Position numbers and translations under genes: made by a program
Source of the DNA: Mycolicibacterium phlei
Lineage (GTDB): Bacteria > Actinomycetota > Actinomycetes > Mycobacteriales > Mycobacteriaceae
NCBI RefSeq assembly: GCF_001583415.1
Contig: NZ_CP014475.1
Location: 4,216,001 to 4,280,000 of the forward strand
Length of the DNA: 64,000 bases
Direction: 5' to 3'
In this document: positions 16,440-25,808 of the stretch, piece by piece
Layout of the letters: the number at the start of each line of letters is the position of its first letter
How positions within the stretch are numbered: position 1 is the first letter of the stretch
The notes under the pieces: generated by a model
Seen by the model: the letters and a program-made list of their open reading frames with translations, nothing else
The model's database searches: none
Told to the model about the DNA's origin: nothing

Positions 16440-17360
16440 GTGCGCACTGTGAACGAAGTGATCGACGGTGTCGATCTGTCCGGCAGAACCTGTGTGATCA
16501 CCGGGGCCTCCTCGGGGCTGGGTCGCGAGTCGGCCCGCGCGCTGGCCGCGACCGGCGCCCACGTGGTGCTGGCCGCACGCAACCCGGACGCGCTGGCCGA
16601 GGCCGACGCCTGGGTGCACGCCGAGGTGCCGTCGGCGCGGACGTCGACGGTGCTGGTCGATCTGGCGTCGCTGGCCGGCGTCCGTGCCGCCGCTGAGGAA
16701 CTCACCCGCGTCGCCTCGCGGATCCACGTGCTGATGAACAACGCCGGGGTGATGTTCACGCCGTTCGGCCGGACCGCCGACGGGTTCGAAACGCAGTTCG
16801 GCACCAACCATCTCGGCCACTTCGAGTGGACCCGGCTGCTCATCCCGCAACTGGCCGACGGCGCGCGGATCGTGAACCTGTCCTCCGAAGGGCACCGGCT
16901 GTCCGACATCGACCTCGACGACCCGAACTGGGAGCGCCGCGACTACGACAAGTTCCGCGCCTACGGGGCCGCGAAGACCGCCAACGTGCTGCACGCGGTC
17001 GAACTGGACCGCCGGCTGTGCGACCGCGGGATCCGCGCGTACGCGGTGCATCCCGGCATCGTCGCGACATCGCTTGCGCGCCACATGGATCAGGATGACT
17101 TCGCCACGCTCAGCGCGATGACGCCGAGACGGCCCGGGCCCGCGAAGGAGCCCGCGAAAAAGGACGGCGCCCAGATGAGTTGGGTGATGCCCGACCAGGG
17201 CGCGGCCACCCAGGTGTGGGCGGCGGTCAGCGACGAGCTGGACGGCGTCGGCGGTGTGTACCTGTCGAACTGCCGGGTGCGCGACGATGTCGAGCCCTAC
17301 GCCGTCGACCCCGACCGGGCCCGCGTGCTGTGGGAGCTCTCCGAGAAGCTCTGCGTCTAG
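16440..17360 (+). CDS. SDR oxidoreductase, retinol-dehydrogenase-like
   Basis: A 306-residue classical SDR with TGASSGLG (residues 21-28), MNNAGVMF (about 98), the serine strand IVNLSSEGH and YGAAKTAN with catalytic Tyr and Lys (about 180-184). The extended length and the GTNHLGHF motif are typical of the RDH/WWOX-like group, which acts on hydrophobic alcohols or ketones. Substrate unknown. GTG start. It converges on the GlxA-type regulator with 11 bp between stops. Confidence 0.9.
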   Translation: MRTVNEVIDGVDLSGRTCVITGASSGLGRESARALAATGAHVVLAARNPDALAEADAWVHAEVPSARTSTVLVDLASLAGVRAAAEELTRVASRIHVLMNNAGVMFTPFGRTADGFETQFGTNHLGHFEWTRLLIPQLADGARIVNLSSEGHRLSDIDLDDPNWERRDYDKFRAYGAAKTANVLHAVELDRRLCDRGIRAYAVHPGIVATSLARHMDQDDFATLSAMTPRRPGPAKEPAKKDGAQMSWVMPDQGAATQVWAAVSDELDGVGGVYLSNCRVRDDVEPYAVDPDRARVLWELSEKLCV

Positions 17361-17371
17361 CCACCCGGAAC

Positions 17372-18337
17372 CTAGACGCCCTGAAACACCTTGCGGTAAC
17401 TCGACGGTGACATCCCGACGCCGCGGCGCAGGTGGTGGCGCAGGTTGGCGCCGGACCCGAGCCCGGAGCGACGGGCGACCTCGTCGATGGTCAGGTCGTG
17501 GGTTTCGAGCAGTTCGCGCGCACGGTCGAGGCGGCGGTTACGTACCCACGCCCCCGGCGCCTGCCCGGTCTCCTCGCGGAAGCGCCGGATGAAGGTACGG
17601 GTGCTCATGTTCGCGTGCCGCGCGAGCCGTTCGATCGTCAGCTCCTCGTCGAGGTGGTGCAGCGCCCACTCCCGCGTCGCGGCCGTCGAGAGCTGGTCCG
17701 CCACCGGCACCTGCCGCTCGATGAACTGGGCCTGACCGCCCTCCCGCCACGGCGGCACGACACAGTACTTGGCGACGGCGTTGGCCACCTGTGTCCCGTG
17801 GTCGCACCGAATGATGTGCAGGCACAGGTCGATTCCCGCCGCCAGTCCCGCGGAGGTGAGCACGTCGCCGTCGTCGACGAACAGCACGTTCTCGTCGATG
17901 CGCACCTGCGGGTGCAGGCGGCGAAGGTCGTCGGCGAACTTCCAGTGCGTGGTCGCGCGGCGCCCCTCGAGCAGGCCCGCGGCCGCCAGCACGAACGCGC
18001 CGGTGCAGATCGACACGATCCGGGTGCCGGGCCGGATCGACGCCAGCGCGGCGGCCACGTCGGATCCGAGCACGCCGTCGCGACGCGCCGGCGCATAGCG
18101 CGTGCCGGGCACCACCACGGTGTCGGCGGTGGCCAGCGTCTCGGGTCCGGCCTGCGCGACGACGGCGAAGCCACCGATCGACGGCACCGCCTCCGGGGTC
18201 AGCGCGCACGTCACGACGTCGTAGAGGGGTTCACCGTCGGCACCGGTGGCGTTGCCGAACAGCAGCGACGGGATCATCGCGTCGAACCCGATGACCGGCG
18301 GGAGCAGCAGAACCGCGACCCGGTGCATGCCCGCCAT
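17372..18337 (-). CDS. GlxA-family regulator: DJ-1/PfpI domain plus AraC HTH
   Basis: The 321-residue regulator has an N-terminal DJ-1/PfpI-like domain (residues 5-175) with the nucleophile-elbow motif SICTGAFVLAAAGLLEG. A C-terminal AraC/XylS double HTH follows (about 215-315; LARHANMSTRTFIRRFREETG and VARRSGLGSGANLRHHL). In this family the DJ-1 part senses a ligand and is not usually a peptidase. It is divergent from an MFS transporter with a palindrome between, so it probably regulates that gene. The start could also be the ATG at 18328. Confidence 0.9.
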   Translation of the reverse strand: MAGMHRVAVLLLPPVIGFDAMIPSLLFGNATGADGEPLYDVVTCALTPEAVPSIGGFAVVAQAGPETLATADTVVVPGTRYAPARRDGVLGSDVAAALASIRPGTRIVSICTGAFVLAAAGLLEGRRATTHWKFADDLRRLHPQVRIDENVLFVDDGDVLTSAGLAAGIDLCLHIIRCDHGTQVANAVAKYCVVPPWREGGQAQFIERQVPVADQLSTAATREWALHHLDEELTIERLARHANMSTRTFIRRFREETGQAPGAWVRNRRLDRARELLETHDLTIDEVARRSGLGSGANLRHHLRRGVGMSPSSYRKVFQGV

Positions 18338-18339
18338 TC

Positions 18340-18374
18340 TGGCATGTTTTTGATGAGTGATGTCAATCATGCCA
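18340..18374. promoter_or_regulatory. Inverted repeat in the GlxA/MFS divergent promoter
   Basis: tggcatg (18340-18346) and catgcca (18368-18374) are perfect inverse copies separated by 21 bp, so the centres are about three helical turns apart. AraC-type proteins more often bind direct repeats, so this is a candidate operator only. The palindrome at 33302-33316 has the same half-site, tggcat/atgcca. Confidence 0.4.
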
Positions 18375-18411
18375 CTAGCTGTGCGCCGGGCCGACCGGCC
18401 AGAGTGTCCGG

Positions 18412-19686
18412 GTGACCCTGACCGACCCACGGACGACCGCACCCCGCCTGCACTGGGCCTGGGTGGTCGCCGCCGCCAGTTTCGTCGCGCTGCTCGCCGC
18501 GGCCGGGTTCCGCGCCGTGCCCGGCGTGATGATGACCCCGCTGCATGACGAGTTCGGCTGGTCGCACGGCACCGTCGGGTTGGCGGTCTCGGTGAACATG
18601 ACGCTGTTCGGGGTGACCGCGCCGTTCGCCGCGGCGCTGATGGACCGCTTCGGCGTGCGACCGGTGCTGGCGGCGGCGCTGGCCCTCATCGCGGCCGGTT
18701 CGGCGCTGAGCACGGTGATGACGGCCAGCTGGCAGCTGGTCGTGCTGTGGGGTGTGCTGGTCGGCGTCGGCACCGGGTCGATCTCGATGGGGTTCGTCGC
18801 GACGATCGCCACCCGCTGGTTCGAGGCGCGCCGTGGCCTGGTCACCGGGGTGCTCACCGCGGCGAGCTCGACGGGGCAGCTGATCTTCCTGCCGCTGATC
18901 GCCGAGGTGACCGCCCGGCACGGCTGGCGGTGGGCGTCGCTGATCGTCGCGGCCGCGGCGCTGGCCGTGGTGCCGTTGGTGGTGGTGTTCCTGCGCAACT
19001 ACCCGCAGGACAAGGGGCTGGCGCCGTACGGTGCGGGCACCGGGGCTGCGCCGGCCCCTGCCCCGGCGGGGGGCTTCCGCGCCGCGTTCGACGGCCTTCT
19101 CGCCGGGCTGCGGGTGCCGGCGTTCTGGCTGCTGGCGGGCAGCTTCGCGATCTGCGGGATGACCGCCAACGGGCTGATCGGCACCCACTTCATCCCGGCG
19201 GCCCACGACCACGGCATGCCCGCGACCATCGCGGCCGGCCTGCTGGCGACCATCGGGATCCTCGACGTCGCGGGCACGGTGATCTCCGGGTGGCTCACCG
19301 ACCGTTTCGACCCGCGGCTGCTGCTGGTCGTCTACTACACCGGCCGCGGGCTGTCGCTGGCGCTGCTGCCCGCCCTGCTCTCGCCGACGGCCGAACCGGG
19401 CACCTGGGTGTTCGTGATCTTCTACGGGCTGGACTGGGTGGCCACGGTGCCGCCGACGATCATGCTGTGCCGGATGTACTTCGGGGCGGCCGCGCCGGTG
19501 GTGTTCGGCTGGGTGTTCGCCTCACACCAATTGGGGGCCGCGGTGGCCGCCGCGGGCGCGGGGTGGCTACGCGATCTACAGGGCACCTATGACCTGGCGT
19601 TCTACCTGGCAGCGGGCCTGTGCCTGGTCGCGGCGGGGCTGTGTGGGCAGATTCGCAAACCCCAGTTCAGCGCCGTCGGAGAGTGA
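18412..19686 (+). CDS. MFS transporter, oxalate/formate or monocarboxylate type
   Basis: A 424-residue membrane protein with twelve predicted helices and a central loop near residues 195-225 rich in Ala, Pro and Gly. The N-terminal half contains FGWSHGTVGLAVSVNMTLFGVTAPFAAALMDRFG, a pattern seen in OxlT/MCT-like MFS proteins. That suggests uptake of an organic acid, but specificity is not readable. It uses a GTG start and is divergent from the GlxA-type regulator. Confidence 0.88.
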   Translation: MTLTDPRTTAPRLHWAWVVAAASFVALLAAAGFRAVPGVMMTPLHDEFGWSHGTVGLAVSVNMTLFGVTAPFAAALMDRFGVRPVLAAALALIAAGSALSTVMTASWQLVVLWGVLVGVGTGSISMGFVATIATRWFEARRGLVTGVLTAASSTGQLIFLPLIAEVTARHGWRWASLIVAAAALAVVPLVVVFLRNYPQDKGLAPYGAGTGAAPAPAPAGGFRAAFDGLLAGLRVPAFWLLAGSFAICGMTANGLIGTHFIPAAHDHGMPATIAAGLLATIGILDVAGTVISGWLTDRFDPRLLLVVYYTGRGLSLALLPALLSPTAEPGTWVFVIFYGLDWVATVPPTIMLCRMYFGAAAPVVFGWVFASHQLGAAVAAAGAGWLRDLQGTYDLAFYLAAGLCLVAAGLCGQIRKPQFSAVGE

Positions 19687-19768
19687 TCTGCACGACTGTC
19701 CGGCTTTGGCAACGGCCGTTTCATCCCTTTACCATGCGATGCGACCTGAACTAGCTGAGGAGCCGAAC

Positions 19769-20563
19769 TTGAAGACTCGCACCAGCAAAGCCATCGGTGC
19801 CGGTGTCGGCATCGCTGCCATCGCGGTGTCCGTGCCGATCGCCGTCGCATCGGCCGCCCCGCGCGACAACATCGCCCTGCAGCCGACGGAGGTGTCGTCG
19901 AGCACGGCCGTCGAGATCCCGAACCCCGAGGGCAAGGGCTGTGACGCGTTCAAGGAGGCCGTGCCGAACTGGAAGTCGCTGGCCACCCTGCCGGTCGGCC
20001 AGGCGCTGCAGGCCATCCCGGACGCCAGCACCTTCTACCAGGCGATCTCGGGCGGCTTCAATCCCGAGGTGAACGTGGTTCCGGTGTTCGAGAACGGCCC
20101 GTACGTGCTGTTCGTGCCGACCAACGAGGCGTTCGCCGCGATGCCGCCCGCCCAGCTCGAGGCGCTCAAGGCCGACCCGGCCGCGCTGACCGCGTTCGAC
20201 TACTACCACGCCTTCCTGGGCATCCTGGGCCCGAAGGACCTGGAGGGTCAGCGTCCGACGCAGCAGGGCGCGGAGATCAAGGTGACCGGCGAGAATGCCG
20301 ACATCAAGGTCAACGACACCGCCAACCTGGTCTGCGGTGGTATCCACGCGGCCAACGCCCGGATCTACCTGATCGACTCGGTGCTCGACGTGTCGTCCGC
20401 GCCGGCCCCGACCGCGACGCCGTCGACCGCGACGACCGAGTCGTCGGAGGCCACCGAGTCGGAGACGCTGTCCGATGAGGTTCCGGTGACCGTGACCGCC
20501 ACCGCGGAGCCGACCGCCGAGGCCGAGGAGCCGATCCCGGCCGCCGACGCGCCGATCGGCTGA
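19769..20563 (+). CDS. Secreted fasciclin (FAS1) domain protein
   Basis: A 264-residue exported protein with a signal peptide of about 29 residues (KTRTSKAIGAGVGIAA ... VASAAP). One FAS1 domain follows (about 55-205) with VLFVPTNEAFAAMP and GGIHAANARIYLIDSVL. A Thr/Glu/Pro/Ala-rich acidic tail covers about 210-264. FAS1 domains mediate adhesion; the mycobacterial relatives MPT70 and MPT83 are antigens. I chose the TTG at 19769 because gaggag lies six bases upstream and the signal peptide then starts correctly. An ATG at 19739 is in frame but lacks this. No lipobox, so it is probably free or wall-associated. Confidence 0.87.
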   Translation: MKTRTSKAIGAGVGIAAIAVSVPIAVASAAPRDNIALQPTEVSSSTAVEIPNPEGKGCDAFKEAVPNWKSLATLPVGQALQAIPDASTFYQAISGGFNPEVNVVPVFENGPYVLFVPTNEAFAAMPPAQLEALKADPAALTAFDYYHAFLGILGPKDLEGQRPTQQGAEIKVTGENADIKVNDTANLVCGGIHAANARIYLIDSVLDVSSAPAPTATPSTATTESSEATESETLSDEVPVTVTATAEPTAEAEEPIPAADAPIG

Positions 20564-20576
20564 CACAAGCGAAAAG

Positions 20577-20610
20577 CAAAGGGCCCCTGGAGTTTTCCAG
20601 GGGCCCTTTG
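20577..20610. terminator. Perfect 15-bp bidirectional terminator
   Basis: caaagggcccctgga (20577-20591) and tccaggggccctttg (20596-20610) pair perfectly around a gttt loop, flanked by short A and T tracts. It lies between the convergent fasciclin and acyl-CoA dehydrogenase genes and should serve both. Confidence 0.9.
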
Positions 20611-20641
20611 TTGTGAGGCTGTCCTTTGGACGCCGCGCCGG

Positions 20642-21784
20642 CTAGACGCCCAGATCGCGGCCGATGATCTCCTTCATGATCTCGGTGGTGCCACCGAAGA
20701 TCGTCTGGATGCGGCCGTCGCAGTAGGCGCGGGCGACGCGGTACTCCATCATGAAGCCGTAGCCGCCGTGCAGCTGCACGCAGTTGTCGACGACCTTCTT
20801 GGCCGTCTCGGTCGCCCACCACTTGGCCTTGGCGGCCTCCACGGCGGTCAGCTCACCGTCGACCACACCGCGCAGGCACCGGTCGATGTAGGTCTCGGTG
20901 ACCTCGAGCTCGGTGTCCATCTCGGCGAGCAGGAACCGGTTGTACTGGAAGCTGCCGATCGGCTGCCCGAACGCCTTGCGGTCCTTGCAGTACTGCAGGG
21001 TCTCCTCCCACACGGCACGCGCACCGGCGCACGCCGAGATGGCGATCGACAGCCGCTCGGAGGGCAGGTTCTCCATCAGGTGGTAGAAGCCGCGGCCCTC
21101 CTTGCCCAGCATGTTGGCCGAGGGCACCCGCACGTTCTCGAAGTGCAGCTCGGAGGTGTCCTGGGTGTGCAGGCCGACCTTGTCGAGCTTGCGGCCGCGC
21201 TCGAAGCCCGGCATGTCGCGCTCGACGACGAACAGGGTGAAGCCCTTGTGACCGGCCTCCGGATCGGTGCGGGCGACCACGACCACCAGGTCGGCGTTGA
21301 TGCCCGACGAGATGAAGGTCTTGGAGCCGTTGATGATCCAGTCGTCACCGTCGCGGACCGCGCTGGTGCGGATGCCCGCGAGGTCGCTGCCGGCGCCGGG
21401 CTCGGTCATCGCGATCGCGATGATGAGCTCGCCGCTGGCGATGCCGGGCATCCAGCGCTTGAGCTGTTCCTCGTTGGCCAGGTGCTTGAAGTACGGGCCG
21501 ACGACGTCGTTGTGCAGGCTCAGCGCCGGGGCGTGGACGCCGGAGCGGGCCAGCTCCTCGTCGATGATCGCGTTGAAGCGGAAGTCGTCGGTGCCGCCGC
21601 CGCCGTACTCCTCGGGCATGTTGAACCCGATGAGCCCGTACTTGCCCGCCGCGGTGTAGGCCGACCGGTCGACGATGCGCTGCTGCTCCCACTTCTCCTG
21701 GTGCGGGACGAGCTCACGCTCGATGTAGTCGCGCACCGTCTGGCGGAACGCTTCGTGCTCTTCTTCGTAAATCGTTCTCTTCAT
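20642..21784 (-). CDS. Acyl-CoA dehydrogenase, LCAD-like
   Basis: A 380-residue flavoprotein of full family length, with MTEPGAGSDL (about residue 125) and SGSKTFISSG-type FAD and substrate segments (INGSKTFISSGINA). The C-terminal GGYGFMMEYRVARAYCD and GGTTEIMKEIIGR blocks are also present. VWEETLQYCKDRKAFG near residue 255 keeps the Glu used as catalytic base in long-chain and isovaleryl enzymes, so it should be active alone. It is third in the operon thiolase-crotonase-FadE and is separated from the crotonase stop by 10 bp. Confidence 0.92.
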   Translation of the reverse strand: MKRTIYEEEHEAFRQTVRDYIERELVPHQEKWEQQRIVDRSAYTAAGKYGLIGFNMPEEYGGGGTDDFRFNAIIDEELARSGVHAPALSLHNDVVGPYFKHLANEEQLKRWMPGIASGELIIAIAMTEPGAGSDLAGIRTSAVRDGDDWIINGSKTFISSGINADLVVVVARTDPEAGHKGFTLFVVERDMPGFERGRKLDKVGLHTQDTSELHFENVRVPSANMLGKEGRGFYHLMENLPSERLSIAISACAGARAVWEETLQYCKDRKAFGQPIGSFQYNRFLLAEMDTELEVTETYIDRCLRGVVDGELTAVEAAKAKWWATETAKKVVDNCVQLHGGYGFMMEYRVARAYCDGRIQTIFGGTTEIMKEIIGRDLGV

Positions 21785-21794
21785 CAGTGTTTGC

Positions 21795-22592
21795 CTACTT
21801 GGCCTTCCATACGGGCTGGCGCTTCTCGGCGAAGGCCAGCGGTCCTTCCTTGGCGTCCTCGGAGCGCATCACGGGGATGATCTCCCGCAGGGTGCGCGCC
21901 CATCCGGGCTCGTCGCCGACGATCACGCCGTTGTCGACGCCCATCGCCACGCGCTTGCTCGCCCACACCGCCAGCGGGGCGTTGCAGGTGATGCGCTCGG
22001 CCAGCGCGACCGCCGCCTCGACCGCGGTGCCGTCGGGGACGACCTGGTTGATCAGGCCCCACTTCAGCGCGTCGGCCGACGAGATCGGGTCACCGGTGAA
22101 CAGCAGCTCCATCGCGATCTTGCGGGGCAGGTGGTCGACGATGCGGAACACCCCGCCCGCGGCGGCGATCAGACCGCGCTTCACTTCGGGCAGACCGAAT
22201 TTCGCGCGTTCCTCGGCGACGACGAGGTCGCTGGCCAGCGCCAGTTCGGTGCCGCCGCCCAGCGCGGTGCCGTTGACCGCCGCGATGGTCGGCTTGTCGA
22301 TGTAATGGTGCACGTAGCCGGCGAAGCCCCACTCCTGGTGCTCGGGGTGGAAGAGATTCTCCCGCCGCGCGATCGCCTTGAGATCGGCTCCGGCGCAGAA
22401 TGATTCACCCGCGCCGGTGAGCACCACCGCACGCACCTCGGGGTCGTCCTGCGCCATCTGCAGCGCATCGCCGACCGCGGTGCTGACCGCGCTGTTGACG
22501 GCGTTGCGGGCCTCGGGCCGGTTGATCGTGATGATGAGGACGTTCCCGCGGCGCTCGGTGAGCGCCGCGGGCGTCGTGGCGTCCTGCGTCAC
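21795..22592 (-). CDS. Enoyl-CoA hydratase
   Basis: A 265-residue crotonase with both catalytic glutamates of true hydratases. They are in GTALGGGTELALASD (first Glu) and FGLPEVKRGLIAAAGG (second Glu), and the oxyanion hole is in FCAGADLKAI. It should hydrate trans-2-enoyl-CoA. The GTG start overlaps the thiolase TGA by 4 bp, so translation is coupled. With the adjacent thiolase and acyl-CoA dehydrogenase it supplies three of the four beta-oxidation steps; no hydroxyacyl-CoA dehydrogenase is in this operon. Confidence 0.93.
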   Translation of the reverse strand: MTQDATTPAALTERRGNVLIITINRPEARNAVNSAVSTAVGDALQMAQDDPEVRAVVLTGAGESFCAGADLKAIARRENLFHPEHQEWGFAGYVHHYIDKPTIAAVNGTALGGGTELALASDLVVAEERAKFGLPEVKRGLIAAAGGVFRIVDHLPRKIAMELLFTGDPISSADALKWGLINQVVPDGTAVEAAVALAERITCNAPLAVWASKRVAMGVDNGVIVGDEPGWARTLREIIPVMRSEDAKEGPLAFAEKRQPVWKAK

Positions 22593-23746
22593 AGCAGCTC
22601 TAGGATGGTGGCGTTGGCCTGGCCGCCGCCCTCGCACATGGTCTGCAGACCGTACTGAATGTTGTTGTCCCGCATGTGGTGCAGCATCGTGGTCAGGATG
22701 CGGGCGCCGGAGCCGCCGAGCGGGTGGCCGAGCGCGATGGCACCGCCGTTGGGGTTCAGCTTCTTCTCGTCGGCGCCGATGTCCTTCAGCCACGCCATCG
22801 GAACCGGGGCGAAGGCCTCGTTGACCTCGAAGACACCGATCTGGTCGAGGCTCAGGCCCGACTTCTTCAGCGCCTTCTGGGTGGCCGGGATCGGCGCGGT
22901 CAGCATGATGACCGGGTCGGCGCCGGCGAGCACCGCGGTGTGCACCTTGGCCAGCGGCTTGAGGCCGAGTTCCTTGGCCTTCTCGGCCGACATGATCAGC
23001 AGCGCGGCCGAGCCGTCGGAGATCTGGCTGGAGTTACCGGCGTGGATGACGCCGTCCTCCTTGAACGCCGGCTTGATGTTCGCCATCGCCTCCAGCGTGC
23101 CGCCGCGGCGGATGCCGCCGTCCTCGAGCACGACGGTGTCGTTGCCGTCGGCGTCCTTGGTCTTGATGCCGACAATCTGGTCCTTGAAGGCGCCGGCATC
23201 CTGTGCGGCAGCGGCCTTCTCGTGCGAGCGCAGCGAGAACTCGTCGAGCTGGGTGCGCGAGAAGCCCCACTGCTCGGCGATCATCTCGGCGCCGATGCCC
23301 TGGTTCGGGGTCTTGTCGTAGCGCGCCTTGAACGACTCGCCGTAGGGGTTGCCGCCGTTGGCCAGCGACGAGCCCATCGGGGTCCGCGACATCGACTCGA
23401 CGCCACCGGCGACGACGACGTCGTAGTGGCCGGCGACCACACCGGCGACGGCGAAGTGCAGCGACTGCTGGCTGGAGCCGCACTGGCGGTCCACGGTCAC
23501 GCCGGGCACCGTCTCGGGCCAGCCGGCGGACAGCACGGCGGTGCGGGCGATGTCGAGCGCCTGCTCGCCGGCCTGCATGACGCAGCCCCAGATCACGTCA
23601 TCGACGAGGGCGGGGTCGACGCCGGCGCGCTCCACGAGGGCGTTGAGAACCTGGGCCGACAGCTCGGCGGGGTGGATGCCCGACAGGGCTCCGTTGCGCT
23701 TACCGACGGGTGACCGTACTGCCTCGACGATGACGGCTTCAGCCAT
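22589..23746 (-). CDS. Acetyl-CoA acyltransferase (thiolase II, FadA-type)
   Basis: A 385-residue degradative thiolase. The nucleophile is C89 in VDRQCGSSQQ, the C-terminal histidine is in GGAIALGHPLGGSG and the second cysteine is in TMCEGGG near residue 375. It cleaves 3-ketoacyl-CoA with CoA. It begins at the ATG preceded by an excellent aaggag site eight bases upstream and is first in the operon. Its overall sequence is close to FadA6-type enzymes by eye. M. tuberculosis retains only short thiolase and crotonase pieces (Rv1135A/Rv1136), possibly the same locus. Confidence 0.93.
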   Translation of the reverse strand: MAEAVIVEAVRSPVGKRNGALSGIHPAELSAQVLNALVERAGVDPALVDDVIWGCVMQAGEQALDIARTAVLSAGWPETVPGVTVDRQCGSSQQSLHFAVAGVVAGHYDVVVAGGVESMSRTPMGSSLANGGNPYGESFKARYDKTPNQGIGAEMIAEQWGFSRTQLDEFSLRSHEKAAAAQDAGAFKDQIVGIKTKDADGNDTVVLEDGGIRRGGTLEAMANIKPAFKEDGVIHAGNSSQISDGSAALLIMSAEKAKELGLKPLAKVHTAVLAGADPVIMLTAPIPATQKALKKSGLSLDQIGVFEVNEAFAPVPMAWLKDIGADEKKLNPNGGAIALGHPLGGSGARILTTMLHHMRDNNIQYGLQTMCEGGGQANATILELL

Positions 23747-23804
23747 GCTCTTATCTCCTTCGAAAAGATCGAATGGTTCGCCCACGCGGGGTCCACCCCC
23801 GAAC

Positions 23805-23823
23805 GTAAACGAACAAGGTTTAC
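23805..23823. promoter_or_regulatory. 19-bp inverted repeat in the thiolase promoter
   Basis: gtaaac-gaacaag-gtttac is a perfect 6-7-6 inverted repeat 59 bp upstream of the thiolase ATG, in an AT-rich patch. Position and form fit a TetR-type fatty-acid regulator. It does not match the KstR consensus as I remember it, because the half-site spacing differs. Confidence 0.5.
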
Positions 23824-23901
23824 TAGGTCAACTCACTGGTTGGTCGGGGTGTCGAGCGCCCCCGTGAGCCCCGTCCACGCCGAGACTGCGGCCAGATCCT
23901 G

Positions 23902-25686
23902 TTACCGGGCGGAATCGCGATCTGTGTGCAGTTTCGAGGCGTCGGCCGGGGCGTCGTTCTTGTCCTTGCGCCAGGTCACGTGCACCGGGACGGTGTCGTC
24001 CCAGGGCTGGCGGTCGACCATGTCGGCGACCCGGATGTAGCCGCGCTCGAACTCGCCGGTGGCGGCGTCGACCAGCCGGTACTGCTGGGTCTGCCGGTGA
24101 ATCGGCTGCGCGTCGATCAGCACCACCCGCACCTCGCCCGGTTCGAAGTGGCAGCGTTCCTGCATCGCCTCGATGAGCTGTTCGTTGTGCATGTGGCCGT
24201 CGCCGAAGTTCCAGCCAATCGCGGTGCTGCAGATCCGCTCCCCGTCGGTGAGGTCGTAGTCGGCCTCGTTGTGGCCGGCCATCGCGTGGTGGGCGAGCGT
24301 GAACATCGCGCGGCCGTGGGTGTTGAACGCGCGGAAGGCGTACCCCATATAGAGGTACATCTCGGCGGTCTCGGGGCTTCCGTAGTACCGCTCCATCTGC
24401 GCCCGCGGCATGCTGGCGATCGAGACGATGCCGCTTTCGATCTTGGCGGCCGCCGACGGCTTCATGCACCACAGCCCGGTGTCCCAGTTGCCCGCGTAGT
24501 AGCGCATCCCGGGCAAAAACGAGATCTTGCGCGGGAACAGGTTGCCCAGCACGACGGTGCCCGCCGACACCGCGAACAGCAGGAGCGGCCACGGACTGTT
24601 CAGATCGGCCAGCCCGATGTCGGCGTGGCCGACGAACAGCGCCAGCACCGAGAACATCATGAAGACGTTCCACTCCAGTGGCACACCCATCGGGATCGAC
24701 GACAGGATGCCGAAGTGGAAGCACACCATGACGAACGCGGCGATGTAGGTGGGCCAGCCGCCGTGCGAGAAGAACAGCACCAGCGGCACCAGACCCTCGA
24801 CCGCGGTGGAGATGTGCGCCAGCCAGCGTGACGGCCAGCCCGGCCGCAGGTCGTCCGGGAAGTGTTCGAAGAAGCGGCGTTTGATCCACTTGGGCCGGAA
24901 GACCGGGTTGTTGCTCATCATCGTCGAGATGACGAACGGGAAGTGCTTGTTGAGCTTGGAGACCGCCGCGCCCAGCCAGATCGTCAGCAGGATCAGCTTG
25001 GCGCCGATGAGGATGTCGGCGCCGCTGAACAGGAAGCACACCGCCAGCGCGCCGTACACCTCGCCGCGGGCGGCCAGGAAGATGACCTTGTCGCGCAGGC
25101 CGAGCACGGCGAGCAGGCCGACGATCGTGGCGATCTGCCAGACCGGCAGCACGCCGACCGTGGTGCCCAGTTCGGGGATCGGGCCGGTGCCGTCGGAGGC
25201 CAGCGCCACCACCAGCATCACCAGCAGCGCGGCGTAGAGCAGCGCGTCGAACGGGGTACGGGTGGTGCCCCTGGTCAGCGGGATGCGGTTCGGCCACGGG
25301 GGCAGCCGGATCGTCTTGGGCCGCAGCCAGTACAGGATCGAGCCCATCGGTGGGAAGAACCGGTTGTTGAGCGGGCCGAAACCGCAACCGAGGCCGACGA
25401 CCTCGTAGAGCATCGTGTAGAGCACGACCTTCTCGAAGACGATCGGCTCGGAGTACCAGGAGGCGACGTCGGTGAAGCCGTCGATGCCTGTCGTCGACAA
25501 CGCGACCAGCCAGGCGCCGAGGATGTAGAGCAGGATCTTGACGACGTAGAACAGGTGCAGCACGACGGGCGTGCCGAAGCCGACCTCGGCCCAGTGCCGG
25601 GCCATCGGCACGATCTTCTCGGCTCGGGCCCCCTTACTCCACTGCTCGTAGTCGACGACGGGCGCGTCCTGCTTGAGAAACCCCAT
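23902..25686 (-). CDS. DUF3556 integral membrane protein
   Basis: A 594-residue protein with about nine hydrophobic segments between residues 45 and 420. A soluble C-terminal third follows, containing GYAFRAFNTHGRAMFTLAHHAM and WNFGDGHMHNE, several His in a row of conserved-looking motifs. It resembles the actinobacterial DUF3556 family, which I associate loosely with HTTM-type membrane proteins. No activity is known. It sits upstream of the beta-oxidation operon on the same strand, 155 bp before its first gene. Confidence 0.8.
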   Translation of the reverse strand: MGFLKQDAPVVDYEQWSKGARAEKIVPMARHWAEVGFGTPVVLHLFYVVKILLYILGAWLVALSTTGIDGFTDVASWYSEPIVFEKVVLYTMLYEVVGLGCGFGPLNNRFFPPMGSILYWLRPKTIRLPPWPNRIPLTRGTTRTPFDALLYAALLVMLVVALASDGTGPIPELGTTVGVLPVWQIATIVGLLAVLGLRDKVIFLAARGEVYGALAVCFLFSGADILIGAKLILLTIWLGAAVSKLNKHFPFVISTMMSNNPVFRPKWIKRRFFEHFPDDLRPGWPSRWLAHISTAVEGLVPLVLFFSHGGWPTYIAAFVMVCFHFGILSSIPMGVPLEWNVFMMFSVLALFVGHADIGLADLNSPWPLLLFAVSAGTVVLGNLFPRKISFLPGMRYYAGNWDTGLWCMKPSAAAKIESGIVSIASMPRAQMERYYGSPETAEMYLYMGYAFRAFNTHGRAMFTLAHHAMAGHNEADYDLTDGERICSTAIGWNFGDGHMHNEQLIEAMQERCHFEPGEVRVVLIDAQPIHRQTQQYRLVDAATGEFERGYIRVADMVDRQPWDDTVPVHVTWRKDKNDAPADASKLHTDRDSAR

Positions 25687-25756
25687 GCGTCACAGATTAG
25701 AACGTGTTCTAGCTTCGTCTGGGCGGGTTCGGCGTGCGGGTTCGCGAGATCGACAA

Positions 25757-25789
25757 GAGGGTCGCGAAGTCCTCGACTTCACGACCCTC
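25757..25789 (-). terminator. 15-bp hairpin terminator after DoxX
   Basis: gagggtcgcgaagtc (25757-25771) and gacttcacgaccctc (25775-25789) pair with a single G-U and a three-base loop. It lies just beyond the stop of the minus-strand DoxX gene and before the DUF3556 start, so it separates the two transcripts. Confidence 0.75.
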
Positions 25790-25808
25790 CTGTGGAATTC
25801 GCGGCGGT

